DNA from: Ruminiclostridium sufflavum DSM 19573
GTDB taxonomy: Bacteria > Bacillota > Clostridia > Acetivibrionales > DSM-1351
DNA length: 64,000 nt
Reading direction: 5' to 3'
Assembly: GCF_003208175.1 (NCBI RefSeq)
Contig: NZ_QKMR01000010.1
Span: 62,001 to 126,000 of the forward strand
Of the stretch, positions 25,462 through 34,017 are shown in pieces (the first letter of the stretch is position 1; each line of letters begins with the position of its first letter). Made by a program: the position numbers and the translations under genes. The notes under the pieces were generated by a model, which saw nothing but the letters and a program-made list of their open reading frames with translations, was not told the DNA's origin and ran no database searches.

Positions 25462-26265
25462 CTAAAACTCATTAATATTTTCTTTAATATCATTATATAT
25501 CTGATATTCATCAATTTCCTCATCGGAATTACTGATAACCTGTATTTCAGAAAACTGCTTATTTTGAACTATCCTTACCCTTTTCATCTTTGCCAGCTCA
25601 AGTATTGCCATAAATCCGGTAACCACCTCTGTTTTAGACCTGCTTTTCAAGGAAAACAGCTCTGAGAATATAAAAGAGGTCTTGTTTATTAATTGTTTTA
25701 CTACTTCTCTGATTTTACTTCTCAAAGAAACCTTTTCGTGCTCAATAAGCTTAGTTATATTCTTTGCCCCTGCGTTCATTTTTTTCCTATTTCTTTCAAG
25801 CAAGGAGATATATTGTTTTCTGAGAACCTGAGGATCTATTTCCAGTACCTCTTCTATTACAGGCAGCTCTAACGGCTCCGGCAACCTGTAAACAGCAGTC
25901 TCCCATTTCTTTTCCATTTCCCTCAGCCCGGCGGTAAATTCCTTGTAACGCTTATATTCTACCAATCGCCTTACAAGCTCTTCCCTTGGGTCAATTTCCT
26001 CTTCCTTCTCTTCCTTTTTGTCAGGCAGAAGCATTTTTGACTTAATATGCAAAAGCGTAGAAGCCATAACCAAAAACTCGCTGGCAATCTCTAAATCAGG
26101 ACTCTGCAAATCATACAGGTAGTCCAGATATTGATCTGTAATAACATTTATAGGGATATCATAGATATCCACCTGATTTTTTTCAAATAAATGAAATAAT
26201 AAATCAAACGGCCCTTCAAAGTTGTCAAGTTTTAATTTACATGCATTTGTAAGAGAGCTTTCCAT
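25462..26265 (-). CDS. scpA: Segregation and condensation protein A (kleisin)
   Basis: 267 residues. ScpA is the kleisin that bridges SMC heads. N-terminal LDNFEGPFDLLFHLFEKNQVDIYDIPINVITDQYLDYL and the C-terminal winged helix (TGFMAILELAKMKRVRIVQNKQFSEIQV) are both present, with the usual acidic linker (EEKEEEIDPREELV). Start ATG 26265 is five bases after GGTGG; an upstream GTG in the same frame overlaps that site. Confidence 0.95.
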   Translation of the reverse strand: MESSLTNACKLKLDNFEGPFDLLFHLFEKNQVDIYDIPINVITDQYLDYLYDLQSPDLEIASEFLVMASTLLHIKSKMLLPDKKEEKEEEIDPREELVRRLVEYKRYKEFTAGLREMEKKWETAVYRLPEPLELPVIEEVLEIDPQVLRKQYISLLERNRKKMNAGAKNITKLIEHEKVSLRSKIREVVKQLINKTSFIFSELFSLKSRSKTEVVTGFMAILELAKMKRVRIVQNKQFSEIQVISNSDEEIDEYQIYNDIKENINEF

Positions 26266-26606
26266 CCTTACCACCCAAAAAATTTTTTAGATAAAACGAA
26301 CTACTCTAGTTTATCATAATTAGGACAATGTTTACAATAATATTAAGGGGAATAACACGTAAATCAATTCTGTGCATGCTAATGCAAGCCATTCCGGCAA
26401 ATCAATAAAATGAGCCTAAAAGCACCTTCCTTGACTGGTTTAGGATTCAAGTCCGGCAGTTTGTGAATTTTCCTGCATATTTATAAGCAGTGTGGATTTT
26501 TGTGGAAATCATATTTTTTTATATAGACATTTAAAGGAACTTAACGTACAATTAAATATCAATCAGAAGTACAATTTATTTCCTGATATCGGAAATATGA
26601 GCTTGA
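26266..26606. other. Divergent intergenic region, no gene
   Basis: Spacer between scpA (minus) and the M50 protease gene (plus). No convincing open frame, tRNA or repeat copy. A 61-codon open frame starting at 26492 lacks a ribosome-binding site and runs into leader B. Confidence 0.5.
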
Positions 26607-26764
26607 ACAAACATAGTTCATTTTCAAGCTGCAAAATCACAAATGGGTTTTGGCATGTGCGGCTGTATATATATTAAAAATTGATATGTACCCTGCGAAG
26701 CAGAGGTTTTCCAAAGAAAGCTTCACCAAATTTTTGTGCCGGAAACCCGGCGTGGGAGGTTAAT
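26607..26764 (+). promoter_or_regulatory. Long structured leader B upstream of the M50 protease gene
   Basis: Homologous over about 155 nt to leader D (42181-42336, minus strand). Shared blocks include CATAGTTCATTTTC, AGCTGCAAAA, TATATATTAAAAATTGAT, GCAGAGGTT, the AAATTTTT run and GGGAGGTTAATATG. Possible stems are AGCTGC with GCGGCT enclosing a smaller hairpin, CCCTGC-gaa-GCAGAGG, and GCCGG-aaac-CCGGC next to the ribosome-binding site. I cannot match it to any riboswitch class I know. Confidence 0.6.
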
Positions 26765-27412
26765 ATGTTTAGTAATATGTTTACTCAGGAAGCCATGATA
26801 TATAATTTAATGATTTTACCGGGAATCCTTTTGGGCTTTGTCCTTCATGAATACGCACATGCATTGACAGCAGACAGGCTGGGAGATTCCACTCCGCGCT
26901 CCATGGGAAGAATAACCTTAGACCCTAGGGCACATATAGATATAATAGGCTTTATTTTAATACTTATAGTGGGCTTCGGATGGGCAAAGCCTGTAATGAC
27001 AAATCCTCGCAATTACAAAAATCTCAGAAGGGACAGTATACTTGTTTCTCTGGCAGGACCGTTGACAAACTTTCTACTTGCCATTGTTTTTATTTTATTA
27101 TTAAAAATATTTATGTTTACAGGTGCTTTTTCGTCAAACGAACAGCTTCAGATTAATATAACCCGGATGCTTTTTTACTCCGGACGTATAAATATCCTCT
27201 TATTTGTACTAAATTTACTGCCCATTCCGGCATTGGACGGATACCATGTGCTTACAAGCCTTTTTAACACTTGGAAATACCGTATTTTCAGCATATTGGA
27301 GCAATACGGCATGTTTATCTTTATGCTTTTGGCTTTTACTAATATATTGGGCAGGATAATAAATCCAATAACCCAAAATATTTATGACTTACTAATCAAA
27401 TTGATATTGTAA
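26765..27412 (+). CDS. Site-2 protease family (M50) membrane protein
   Basis: 215 residues with five to six membrane segments. The zinc-binding HExxH is in VLHEYAHALTADRLGD, and the second metal motif is NLLPIPALDGYHVL near residue 157. This is the short rhomboid-length M50 subgroup (YwhC-like), which cleaves transmembrane substrates; the substrate is unknown. ATG 26765 follows GGGAGGTTAAT at the end of leader B. It is divergent from scpAB. Confidence 0.92.
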   Translation: MFSNMFTQEAMIYNLMILPGILLGFVLHEYAHALTADRLGDSTPRSMGRITLDPRAHIDIIGFILILIVGFGWAKPVMTNPRNYKNLRRDSILVSLAGPLTNFLLAIVFILLLKIFMFTGAFSSNEQLQINITRMLFYSGRINILLFVLNLLPIPALDGYHVLTSLFNTWKYRIFSILEQYGMFIFMLLAFTNILGRIINPITQNIYDLLIKLIL

Positions 27413-27442
27413 ATAATTAATTTTTACTTAATTTACCTAAAG

Positions 27443-27485
27443 AGACAATATATCGTCGCGAAGGCTTGAACCGTAATTGACTTTA
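27443..27485. repeat. MITE-like repeat fragment (copy 6)
   Basis: GACAATATATCGTCGCGAAG, then GCTTGAACCGTAATTGACTTTA, one terminus of the family. It abuts the 5' end of a degraded araC gene. Confidence 0.75.
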
Positions 27486-27508
27486 GCTAAGAACAGGAGG
27501 TACAGCCG

Positions 27509-28041
27509 GTGCGAACAGTTGAGCAGTATTGGTTGGACTTTGAAAAAATAGGTTTTATAAAGGAACTTTGCGATCAGCTCAAAAACTGCCAACTGAATGG
27601 AGAAGCGCTGAAGATTTTTGTCGGGGCAAAGCACTGGAGGCCTTTGCAATTACTCTGGATTATATCTGTACCAATAAAAAAGAGCCTTCTGTTCGGCTCT
27701 CACCCTTTGACAGAAAGGCTCTGGAAAATGTTCGGAAGCAATTATCGGAGTGCTTGCTGAATCCTCCTCAAATCAAGGAGCTGACACGTATCACTGGACT
27801 GAATAAACAGAAGCTGATGTCCGGTTTTAAGCTGCTCAACGGTATAACCATTTATGAATATGTGAAGCGAGTTCGAATGCAAAAGGCGCTTGAGCTTTTA
27901 ATGGAAAGTGATATGCCTGTTCTGGAAATTGCCAAGAGCGTCGGTTACTGCGGCGACGGGCATTTTCACAAGACCTTCCGTGATGTGTATGGTACAACGC
28001 CGGGAAAACTGCGAAAGGCAAGTCAGGAAAATATGAAGTAA
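27509..28041 (+). pseudogene. AraC-family regulator, truncated and frameshifted
   Basis: The C-terminal two-helix-turn-helix AraC/PchR-type domain is intact (SPFDRKALENVRKQLSECL through IYEYVKRVRMQKALELLMESDMPVLEIAKSVGYCGDGHFHKTFRDVYGTTPGKLR). The preceding segment is in another frame (RTVEQYWLDFEKIGFIKELCDQLKNCQLNGEALKIF). The two join at the T-run near 27621 (AAGATTTTTGT), where a one-base change would restore EALK-CRGKALEA. The ligand-binding N-terminal part, normally 150 or more residues, is absent and replaced by repeat copy 6. Probably non-functional. Confidence 0.8.
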
Positions 28042-28090
28042 CAGGTACGAAATGCCGGACAGTCCAAAACTGTTCAATACTTCGTACCTG
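28042..28090. terminator. Inverted repeat between araC remnant and dac
   Basis: CAGGTACGAA (28042-28051) pairs with TTCGTACCTG (28081-28090). An inner hairpin ACAGT-ccaaa-ACTGT lies between them. Convergent genes flank it, so it may serve both. Confidence 0.55.
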
Positions 28091-28098
28091 CTTCAGGT

Positions 28099-29325
28099 TC
28101 AAGCTCTTCCAACATTAAACCATCTTAAAAGCAAACGGCTGAACAGCTTCATAAAAGATATTCTGCTTACGGCCTCATTTGCAACCAAGTCAAACCTGCC
28201 TACCTCATTACCGTCAATCTTATATACAATATCTCCAACCTTTTGATTCAGTTCAACCGGTGCAGTCAGCTCAGGTGTGAGTACTACTTCTTTTTCTATT
28301 TTACCCTTTTCGCCCTTTGCAACCAATACACTTGTGTCACTGCCATATGCCGCGCTTACTATCAGCTTTGTACCCTTTTTAACAGATATATTGCCAACCA
28401 GACTTCCCTTCTGATCCAGGCTCACGACTTCATAATTAGCAAATCCGTAGTCCATAAGCTTTCTGGCTTCTGCAAATCTGGTATTTGAATCTGGTTCTCC
28501 CAGAACTACTGAAATAAGTCTTAAATTATTTCTTTTTGCGGTTGCCGTTAAATTAAAGCCTGCTTTGCTTGTAAACCCTGTTTTAAGCCCATCGGTATTG
28601 GCATAAAATCTAATTAATTTATTTGTATTATCCAGATTAAAGGTGCCGTTTCTGAAGGTATCATGCCGTATGCCTGTAAACTCAAGAATCTTAGGGTGCT
28701 TGACAATAAGCTCTCTGGACATAAGTGCGACATCATTTGCAGAGCTGCTGCCGTCATCCTCCAATCCTGTACAGTCCAAAAAACGGGAGTCCTTCATTCC
28801 CAGCTCCTCAGCCCTTCTGTTCATTTCGGCAACAAAGGCCTCCTCGCTGCCGCAGACCTTTTCCGCCAATGAAACAGTTACGTCATTGGAGGAATGTATT
28901 GCCAGAGCCTTTAACATTTCAGTAACAGTGAATTCCTCTCCCGCTTCTATATACGCTTGGGAGCCGCCCATTCCTGCCGCGTATTCCGACACAGTAACCT
29001 TATCGTCAAAGGAAAGTTTCCCAGAATCAATGGCTTCCATAATCAAAAGCATAGACATAACCTTTGTTACACTTGCAATAGCCAACTTTTCATGACTGTT
29101 TTTTTCAGTTAGTATCTTTCCTGAAGCTGCATCCATAAGCACAGCCGATTTTGCCTTTAAATCCAAAACATTCGTTTTGGCAACGAGTTTATTTACAGCT
29201 ACTTCGTCAAATTTTGCCGATGCCTCAACAGCTTCTTCATTAAAATCGGCAAAAACATTAACCGGCATTGCCGTTAAAAGTATAGCCATAATAGTGATGT
29301 ATGCTATTAATAACCTTCTTTTCAC
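28099..29325 (-). CDS. D-alanyl-D-alanine carboxypeptidase (DacF/DacB type)
   Basis: A 408-residue low-molecular-weight penicillin-binding protein that trims the terminal D-Ala of peptidoglycan stem peptides outside the cell. It has a signal peptide (1-26, ending VNVFA), the serine motif SVTK (in LAIASVTKVMSML), SSN (in AIHSSNDVTVSLAE) and KTG (in TDGLKTGFTSKAG). The C-terminal PBP5-like domain and an amphipathic tail are at the end. The start is GTG 29325 behind GGAGGG. It lies 156 bp after pdp. Confidence 0.95.
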   Translation of the reverse strand: MKRRLLIAYITIMAILLTAMPVNVFADFNEEAVEASAKFDEVAVNKLVAKTNVLDLKAKSAVLMDAASGKILTEKNSHEKLAIASVTKVMSMLLIMEAIDSGKLSFDDKVTVSEYAAGMGGSQAYIEAGEEFTVTEMLKALAIHSSNDVTVSLAEKVCGSEEAFVAEMNRRAEELGMKDSRFLDCTGLEDDGSSSANDVALMSRELIVKHPKILEFTGIRHDTFRNGTFNLDNTNKLIRFYANTDGLKTGFTSKAGFNLTATAKRNNLRLISVVLGEPDSNTRFAEARKLMDYGFANYEVVSLDQKGSLVGNISVKKGTKLIVSAAYGSDTSVLVAKGEKGKIEKEVVLTPELTAPVELNQKVGDIVYKIDGNEVGRFDLVANEAVSRISFMKLFSRLLLRWFNVGRA

Positions 29326-29481
29326 TATGGTCCCTCCAATATTAACTATATAGTGTATAACATAAGATTAGTCCTAGTTAATTTTTATGCAGAACCATAA
29401 TGGTATATTCTGTTTATAATAAATTTTATTTTAGTCTCCGTACCAAAGAATATTGTCATTTGAAGCCCTGTATCTGCCAAA

Positions 29482-30789
29482 TCATTTATTGTCGATATAG
29501 GCCAAAATCAAAGGTTTTATTTCAGGCTTGCTTTCACAAAAATGAATAGCCTTATCCAATAGAGCACACGCCGGGGATATCTTTTCCTGCTTGTTTGTAT
29601 ATAGGCTGGCTATTATATCCCCCTTTTCCACATGATCTCCGGTTTTTTTTCTGAACAATATACCTGCCGCATAGTCGATGCTGCTTTCCTTTGTTTCTCT
29701 TCCTGCTCCAAGCTCAAGAGAAGCCACTCCTATAGTGTCTGTTTTCATTGATGCTATATATCCGTCATATTGGGATATATAATCATATTTATATGCCGCC
29801 TGAGGGAAAAGACTGTAATCATTAATAACTCTTTTATTTCCGCCCTGTCTTTCGATTAATTCCTCAAGCTTTAAAATCGCTCTTCCGCTTTCAACAGCCT
29901 CCCTCACCATTTGCTTACATTCATCAAGGGTGCCAAGCTCACAAATCTCCAGCAGCCGTGCAGCCAATTCAAAGGACACCTCCATTAAATCGCGAGGTCC
30001 TTTATTTTTTAATGCTTCAATAGCCTCAATAATCTCCAGAGAATTACCAACAGCATACCCTAAAGGAATATCCATATCAGTTACCACTGCAACCGTACGT
30101 CTCCCTGTGTTCTCACCTATTTTAACCATTTCCCGCGCCAGCTTTACAGAATCCTCCAGCGACTTCATAAAAGCGCCGCTGCCGGTTTTAACATCAAGTA
30201 CGATTCTGTCCGCACCTGAGGCCAATTTCTTGCTCATTATACTGCTTGCTATCAGAGAAATGTTATTAACTGTGGCAGTTACATCTCTGAGAGCATAAAT
30301 TTTTTTGTCGGCAGGGGCCAGATTACCTGTCTGTCCTGCAATTGAAATGCCTGTTTCCTTTACGTTTTTAATAAAAACCTCGCGTGAAATTGCCGTATTA
30401 AAGCCCGGAATGGCTTCCAGCTTATCTATTGTCCCTCCGGTATGTCCCAAGCCCCTTCCGGACATCTTTGCAACCGGAATCCCGCATGCAGCAACTATCG
30501 GTGCCAGAATAAGAGTTGTCTTGTCTCCCACACCTCCCGTACTGTGCTTGTCCGCTTTTATTCCCGGGATTTCCGACAAATCAACCATATCGCCCGAATG
30601 AGCCATTATGGTAGTTAAATCAGCTGTTTCTCTCTCATTCATACCCCTTAGGAAAATTGCCATTAGCAATGCTGCCGCCTGATAATCAGGAATATTACCG
30701 CTGCAGTATTCCGTAATAAAATATCTGATTTCTTCTGAATCCAGTTCAAATCCGTCTCTCTTTTTTTCAATAATATCATACATCCTCAT
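29482..30789 (-). CDS. pdp: Pyrimidine-nucleoside phosphorylase
   Basis: 435 residues. Cleaves thymidine, deoxyuridine and uridine with phosphate. KMSGRGLGHTGGTIDKLEAIPG is the family signature. KHSTGGVGDKTTLILAPIVAACG forms the phosphate/base site, and the C-terminal domain has AAGILFRKKTGDHVEKGD. The frame opens with ATG at 30804, whose GGAGG is the ribosome-binding site for ATG 30789. It is placed between xerD and dac, a common clostridial order. Confidence 0.95.
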   Translation of the reverse strand: MRMYDIIEKKRDGFELDSEEIRYFITEYCSGNIPDYQAAALLMAIFLRGMNERETADLTTIMAHSGDMVDLSEIPGIKADKHSTGGVGDKTTLILAPIVAACGIPVAKMSGRGLGHTGGTIDKLEAIPGFNTAISREVFIKNVKETGISIAGQTGNLAPADKKIYALRDVTATVNNISLIASSIMSKKLASGADRIVLDVKTGSGAFMKSLEDSVKLAREMVKIGENTGRRTVAVVTDMDIPLGYAVGNSLEIIEAIEALKNKGPRDLMEVSFELAARLLEICELGTLDECKQMVREAVESGRAILKLEELIERQGGNKRVINDYSLFPQAAYKYDYISQYDGYIASMKTDTIGVASLELGAGRETKESSIDYAAGILFRKKTGDHVEKGDIIASLYTNKQEKISPACALLDKAIHFCESKPEIKPLILAYIDNK

Positions 30790-30857
30790 TTTAATTTCCT
30801 CCATAATGAAGCTGCTTATCCTTTAAACACAGCCGGTTTTTTCTGTATAAATAAAAA

Positions 30858-30882
30858 GGGAGTACTCATAAGGAGTATCCCC
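30858..30882 (-). terminator. Terminator after xerD
   Basis: On the minus strand, GGGGATACTC-cttat-GAGTACTCCC with one mismatch, followed by TTTTTATTT, 15 bp past the stop. Confidence 0.8.
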
Positions 30883-30896
30883 AATATAATGCTAAA

Positions 30897-31781
30897 CTAA
30901 GCTCTCGGATGGGTCTTTTTGTAAACCTCTTTAATTTTATTCTTTGCCATCTGTGCATATATCTGAGTTGAGGATATATCCGAATGTCCGAGCATTTCCT
31001 GTATTGATCTTAAATCTGCGCCGTTTTCAAGTAAATGTGCTGCAAAAGAATGTCTTAGAGTATGAGGCGTAATATCCTTATTTATGTTTGCCTGATTTTT
31101 ATAGTGCTTTATAATTTTCCAAAAACCTTGTCTGGTAAGCCTTTTACCGTTTATATTCACAAACAGGGCTTCGTCATTGGCATCCTGCAGCAATAATTTT
31201 CTGGACTTTGTCAAATATTCCTGTACTGCGGCTACAGATATCGTTCCAATTGGAATTGTACGCTCACGGCTGCCTTTATTACATGTAATATAGTTAAGCT
31301 CCAGATTTATGTCATCTATATTCAGCGAAATAAGCTCAGAAACCCTGATACCTGTGGCGTAGAGCAGTTCCAGCATGGCTTTGTCCCTGATACCCTTTAA
31401 ATCAAGACACTTAGGCTGTTCAAGAAGCAGCTCCACCTCCTGAGTCGACAGTATCTGCGGAAGCTTTTTTTCAACCTTGGGTGATTCAAGCTCATTTGTG
31501 GGATCAGTGTCAATAACCTTGTTTTTATATAAATACTGATAGAAAGATCGAATAGAAGCTAAATTCCTTGAAATTGTCGAGGTTGCTCTCCCTTTCTTCT
31601 GCAGATGCAGAAGATAAGCAATCACAGTGGTTTTATTCGTCATGGCAATGTTTGTGACATAAATATCATGGAGATATGAAATATACTGTTCTATATCCCT
31701 CTTATATGATTGAAGCGTATTGAGGGACAGTCTTTTATCACTCTCAAGGAAACTAATAAATGGTTCTATGTGGCCTTCCAT
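30897..31781 (-). CDS. xerD: Tyrosine recombinase XerD
   Basis: 294 residues. It resolves chromosome dimers at dif with a partner recombinase. A SAM-like N-domain (FISFLESDKRLSLNTLQSYKRDIEQYISYL) precedes the catalytic domain. The Arg-His-Arg-His-Tyr set is visible: Arg in YATGIRVSEL, HTLRHSFAAHLL, LGHSDISSTQIYAQ. Context (spoIIM upstream, pdp downstream) marks it as the housekeeping enzyme, not an element integrase. ATG 31781 follows AAGGAG. Confidence 0.93.
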   Translation of the reverse strand: MEGHIEPFISFLESDKRLSLNTLQSYKRDIEQYISYLHDIYVTNIAMTNKTTVIAYLLHLQKKGRATSTISRNLASIRSFYQYLYKNKVIDTDPTNELESPKVEKKLPQILSTQEVELLLEQPKCLDLKGIRDKAMLELLYATGIRVSELISLNIDDINLELNYITCNKGSRERTIPIGTISVAAVQEYLTKSRKLLLQDANDEALFVNINGKRLTRQGFWKIIKHYKNQANINKDITPHTLRHSFAAHLLENGADLRSIQEMLGHSDISSTQIYAQMAKNKIKEVYKKTHPRA

Positions 31782-32025
31782 TAACAACGACTCCTTTTAT
31801 TATCTATTTAAGCACTAACTCCAATATTTCAAATCCATTGGTTTTCATAATGTCTAGTTGCTTTTCACTTTATATTCTAATACAAATATTTCTATTTTTA
31901 AAGGATTATTTTGTATTTATATCTAAATATATCAAAAGGACTAAATTAACAAACCTTTACACCCATTTCAGGAATAAAATTCAAGGAATCCGTCAGCGGA
32001 AAACCTCTTTCAGCTGTAATTGATT

Positions 32026-32203
32026 AAAGTCAATTACAGTTCAAGCCTTCGCGACAATATATCGTCTTTTTAGGCGAATTAAGCTTTCAAGCTAATTTTA
32101 AACACAGTTTGGGTTTGAATTTGTTTTGACTTTAGGGGGCTTCAGCCTCAAACCCAAACTATCGACCGATGAAATCGGTTTTCAGCCGATAGTAATTGAC
32201 TTT
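32026..32203. repeat. MITE-like repeat, full-length (copy 7)
   Basis: 178 bp with perfect 12-bp terminal inverted repeats AAAGTCAATTAC / GTAATTGACTTT and TA at both edges. It is nearly identical to copy 11. It contains nested palindromes: GAGGCTTCAGCCTC in copy 11 (one mismatch here), CCGATGAAATCGG, and GTTTGGGTTTGA with its distant complement. There is no coding capacity. The right end supplies the TAA stop of spoIIM. The left side extends as a palindrome, CTGTAATTGA/TCAATTACAG, across the border. Confidence 0.88.
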
Positions 32204-32837
32204 ATGAATTAAGAAAAAATAATGTTCCTGAAGAAATATAGGTTTCAAATATTGTTGCAAGAAACAGAAATATAGAAAAAAACACTGTTACAAAGCTATA
32301 AGGCCCTATTTTTTGCATAACTCCGTTTTCATCCTTAATTGACTTTTTCAGCCAGCTTTTAAGGATACCCCGTGATAATTTTATCCCGTTAACCCCAAGT
32401 GCAATTAAGCAAGGAATAACAATAATTTCTTTTGGAAGAAAGCAAAAAGCCGAGATAAATATTCCCTTTGTCCCTAACACTCCCATAATGACTCCCGAAC
32501 TGAACCCGGTTGTAAAGCCCCTCATGCCTATAATCAAATAGTATACCGGAATACCAATTACAGTAAACCCAAGTCCCCAGAACAACACCAGTAGTTTAAA
32601 ATTATCCGATAACGATATCTTGAACAGTGATATCCTGTTAATTTCATCGCTGTTAAGAATCTTCAAAAAGCCATTCAGATATTTTGTCATATCATCCTTC
32701 TGCTGAAAATCCAAATCATTAACGGCAAAGGCACCCAGTATAACACCTATTATGTAAAACAGGAACAATCCTATATAAGTATGCTTATTGCTTTTTAGGT
32801 GGTTTTTTATAATATATCCAAAATTTTTATCAGCCAT
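32202..32837 (-). CDS. spoIIM: Stage II sporulation protein M
   Basis: 211 residues with about five membrane segments, the SpoIIM family layout. SpoIIM works with SpoIID and SpoIIP in septal peptidoglycan removal and forespore engulfment. The first hydrophobic segment is IGLFLFYIIGVILGAF, and central GLGFTVIGIPVYYLIIGMRGFTTGFSSG is conserved. ATG 32837 is five bases after GGAGG. The last two bases of the stop come from repeat copy 7. Confidence 0.93.
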   Translation of the reverse strand: MADKNFGYIIKNHLKSNKHTYIGLFLFYIIGVILGAFAVNDLDFQQKDDMTKYLNGFLKILNSDEINRISLFKISLSDNFKLLVLFWGLGFTVIGIPVYYLIIGMRGFTTGFSSGVIMGVLGTKGIFISAFCFLPKEIIVIPCLIALGVNGIKLSRGILKSWLKKSIKDENGVMQKIGPYSFVTVFFSIFLFLATIFETYISSGTLFFLNS

Positions 32838-32954
32838 GTAATCCTCCGGCATATATCTTACTAAAGTATCTTTATGCTTTAATAAAATATATGCGGATTA
32901 CATACTCTATATTACATTACATAATACATAATTTATTTTCATTCTGCCGAATGC

Positions 32955-33503
32955 TTATCCATTATTATTTCTCAGGCTTCTTTCAGCCATTAAAACACCT
33001 ATTATTGTTTTCGCATCAGTAATTTTATGGCTCAATATCATATCCACCAGCTCACCGACAGGAATCCTTTCAACATTCAGAAATTCATCCTCATCAGCGC
33101 AGGACTCTCCCTGAGTCAAATCAGTTGCCGTATACATATGGATAACTTCATTGCAAAAGCCGGGAGTTGTGTGAATGCTGATCAAATGCTCGATTTTTCC
33201 GGCTCTGAGGCCTGTCTCTTCCATCAGCTCTCTTTCAGCACAAACCCTTGGATCCTCATCAGGAGAATCCAGCTTTCCGGCAGGCAGCTCAAGAGTGGCA
33301 GCATCAAGCGGCTTTCTGAATTGCCTCACCATGTACAGCTCACCCTTTTTACTGATAGGAATAACGACAGAAGCCCCCGGATGCAAGACAATATCCCTGG
33401 TTGCTTCCTTCCCGTTGGGAAGGCTGACAGTCAGGTTTTGTACTTTTATTATGTTGCCGGTATATATATCTTCAGTTTTAAGTGTTTTCTCAGTATAGTC
33501 CAT
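32955..33503 (-). CDS. NUDIX hydrolase, ADP-ribose pyrophosphatase type
   Basis: 182 residues. The Nudix box Gx5Ex7REUxEExGU is GKLDSPDEDPRVCAERELMEETG (about residues 76-98). The N-terminal FRKPLDAATLELPAG is typical of ADP-ribose pyrophosphatase (NudF). It hydrolyses ADP-ribose or related nucleoside diphosphate compounds; exact substrate not provable. It is in the proC-rnhA-nudix-spoIIM run, all on one strand. Confidence 0.93.
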   Translation of the reverse strand: MDYTEKTLKTEDIYTGNIIKVQNLTVSLPNGKEATRDIVLHPGASVVIPISKKGELYMVRQFRKPLDAATLELPAGKLDSPDEDPRVCAERELMEETGLRAGKIEHLISIHTTPGFCNEVIHMYTATDLTQGESCADEDEFLNVERIPVGELVDMILSHKITDAKTIIGVLMAERSLRNNNG

Positions 33504-33550
33504 TATGACTCTCCTCCGTCAATTCTCACAAATCAAGTTATTTACAACAG

Positions 33551-33985
33551 CTAAAGCTTCTTTATTTCTCCGGTTGCAAGCTTGTCACACAAGTTGTTAT
33601 ACTCATTGTCGGCATGTCCTTTTACCTTTATCCATGTAATCCTGTGATATTCGGACAGTCTCACCAGCTCCCTCCAGAGCTCGGTATTCTTCACCTCTTC
33701 GTTTTTATTTCTTTTCCATCCGTTCTTAATCCACTTATCAAGCCAGCCCTGTCGAAATGCATTTACCAGATATGCACTGTCGCTGTATAAGTTCACACAG
33801 CATGGCTCTTTAAGCCTTTTTAAGGCTTCAAGTGCGGCTGTCAGTTCCATTTTGTTATTTGTAGTTTCTTTTTCAGAACCGGACAGTTCAATTTTATGCT
33901 CACCATAAATGAGTATTGCCCCCCATCCGCCCGGTCCCGGGTTTCCCGAGCAAGCTCCGTCCGTATATATTTCTATCTGTTTCAT
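33551..33985 (-). CDS. rnhA: Ribonuclease HI
   Basis: 144 residues. Degrades RNA in RNA-DNA hybrids. The catalytic DEDD residues are visible: IYTDGACSGNPG, MELTAALEAL, YSDSAYL and VKGHADNEYNN. The basic protrusion KWIKNGWKRNKN is present. Start ATG 33985 follows GGGGAGG. Confidence 0.96.
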   Translation of the reverse strand: MKQIEIYTDGACSGNPGPGGWGAILIYGEHKIELSGSEKETTNNKMELTAALEALKRLKEPCCVNLYSDSAYLVNAFRQGWLDKWIKNGWKRNKNEEVKNTELWRELVRLSEYHRITWIKVKGHADNEYNNLCDKLATGEIKKL

Positions 33986-34017
33986 ATGCCTCCCCATTCA
34001 AAAAACAATACTATTTT

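Noticed and set aside
30897-31781. Tyrosine recombinase as the integrase of a mobile island.
   Set aside because: Its sequence and the spoIIM-xerD-pdp context are those of housekeeping XerD. No att-like repeats or cargo genes flank it.
31782-32025. Plus-strand open frame of 87 codons upstream of repeat copy 7.
   Set aside because: No ribosome-binding site, no recognisable protein, and it overlaps the start of xerD and the repeat border.
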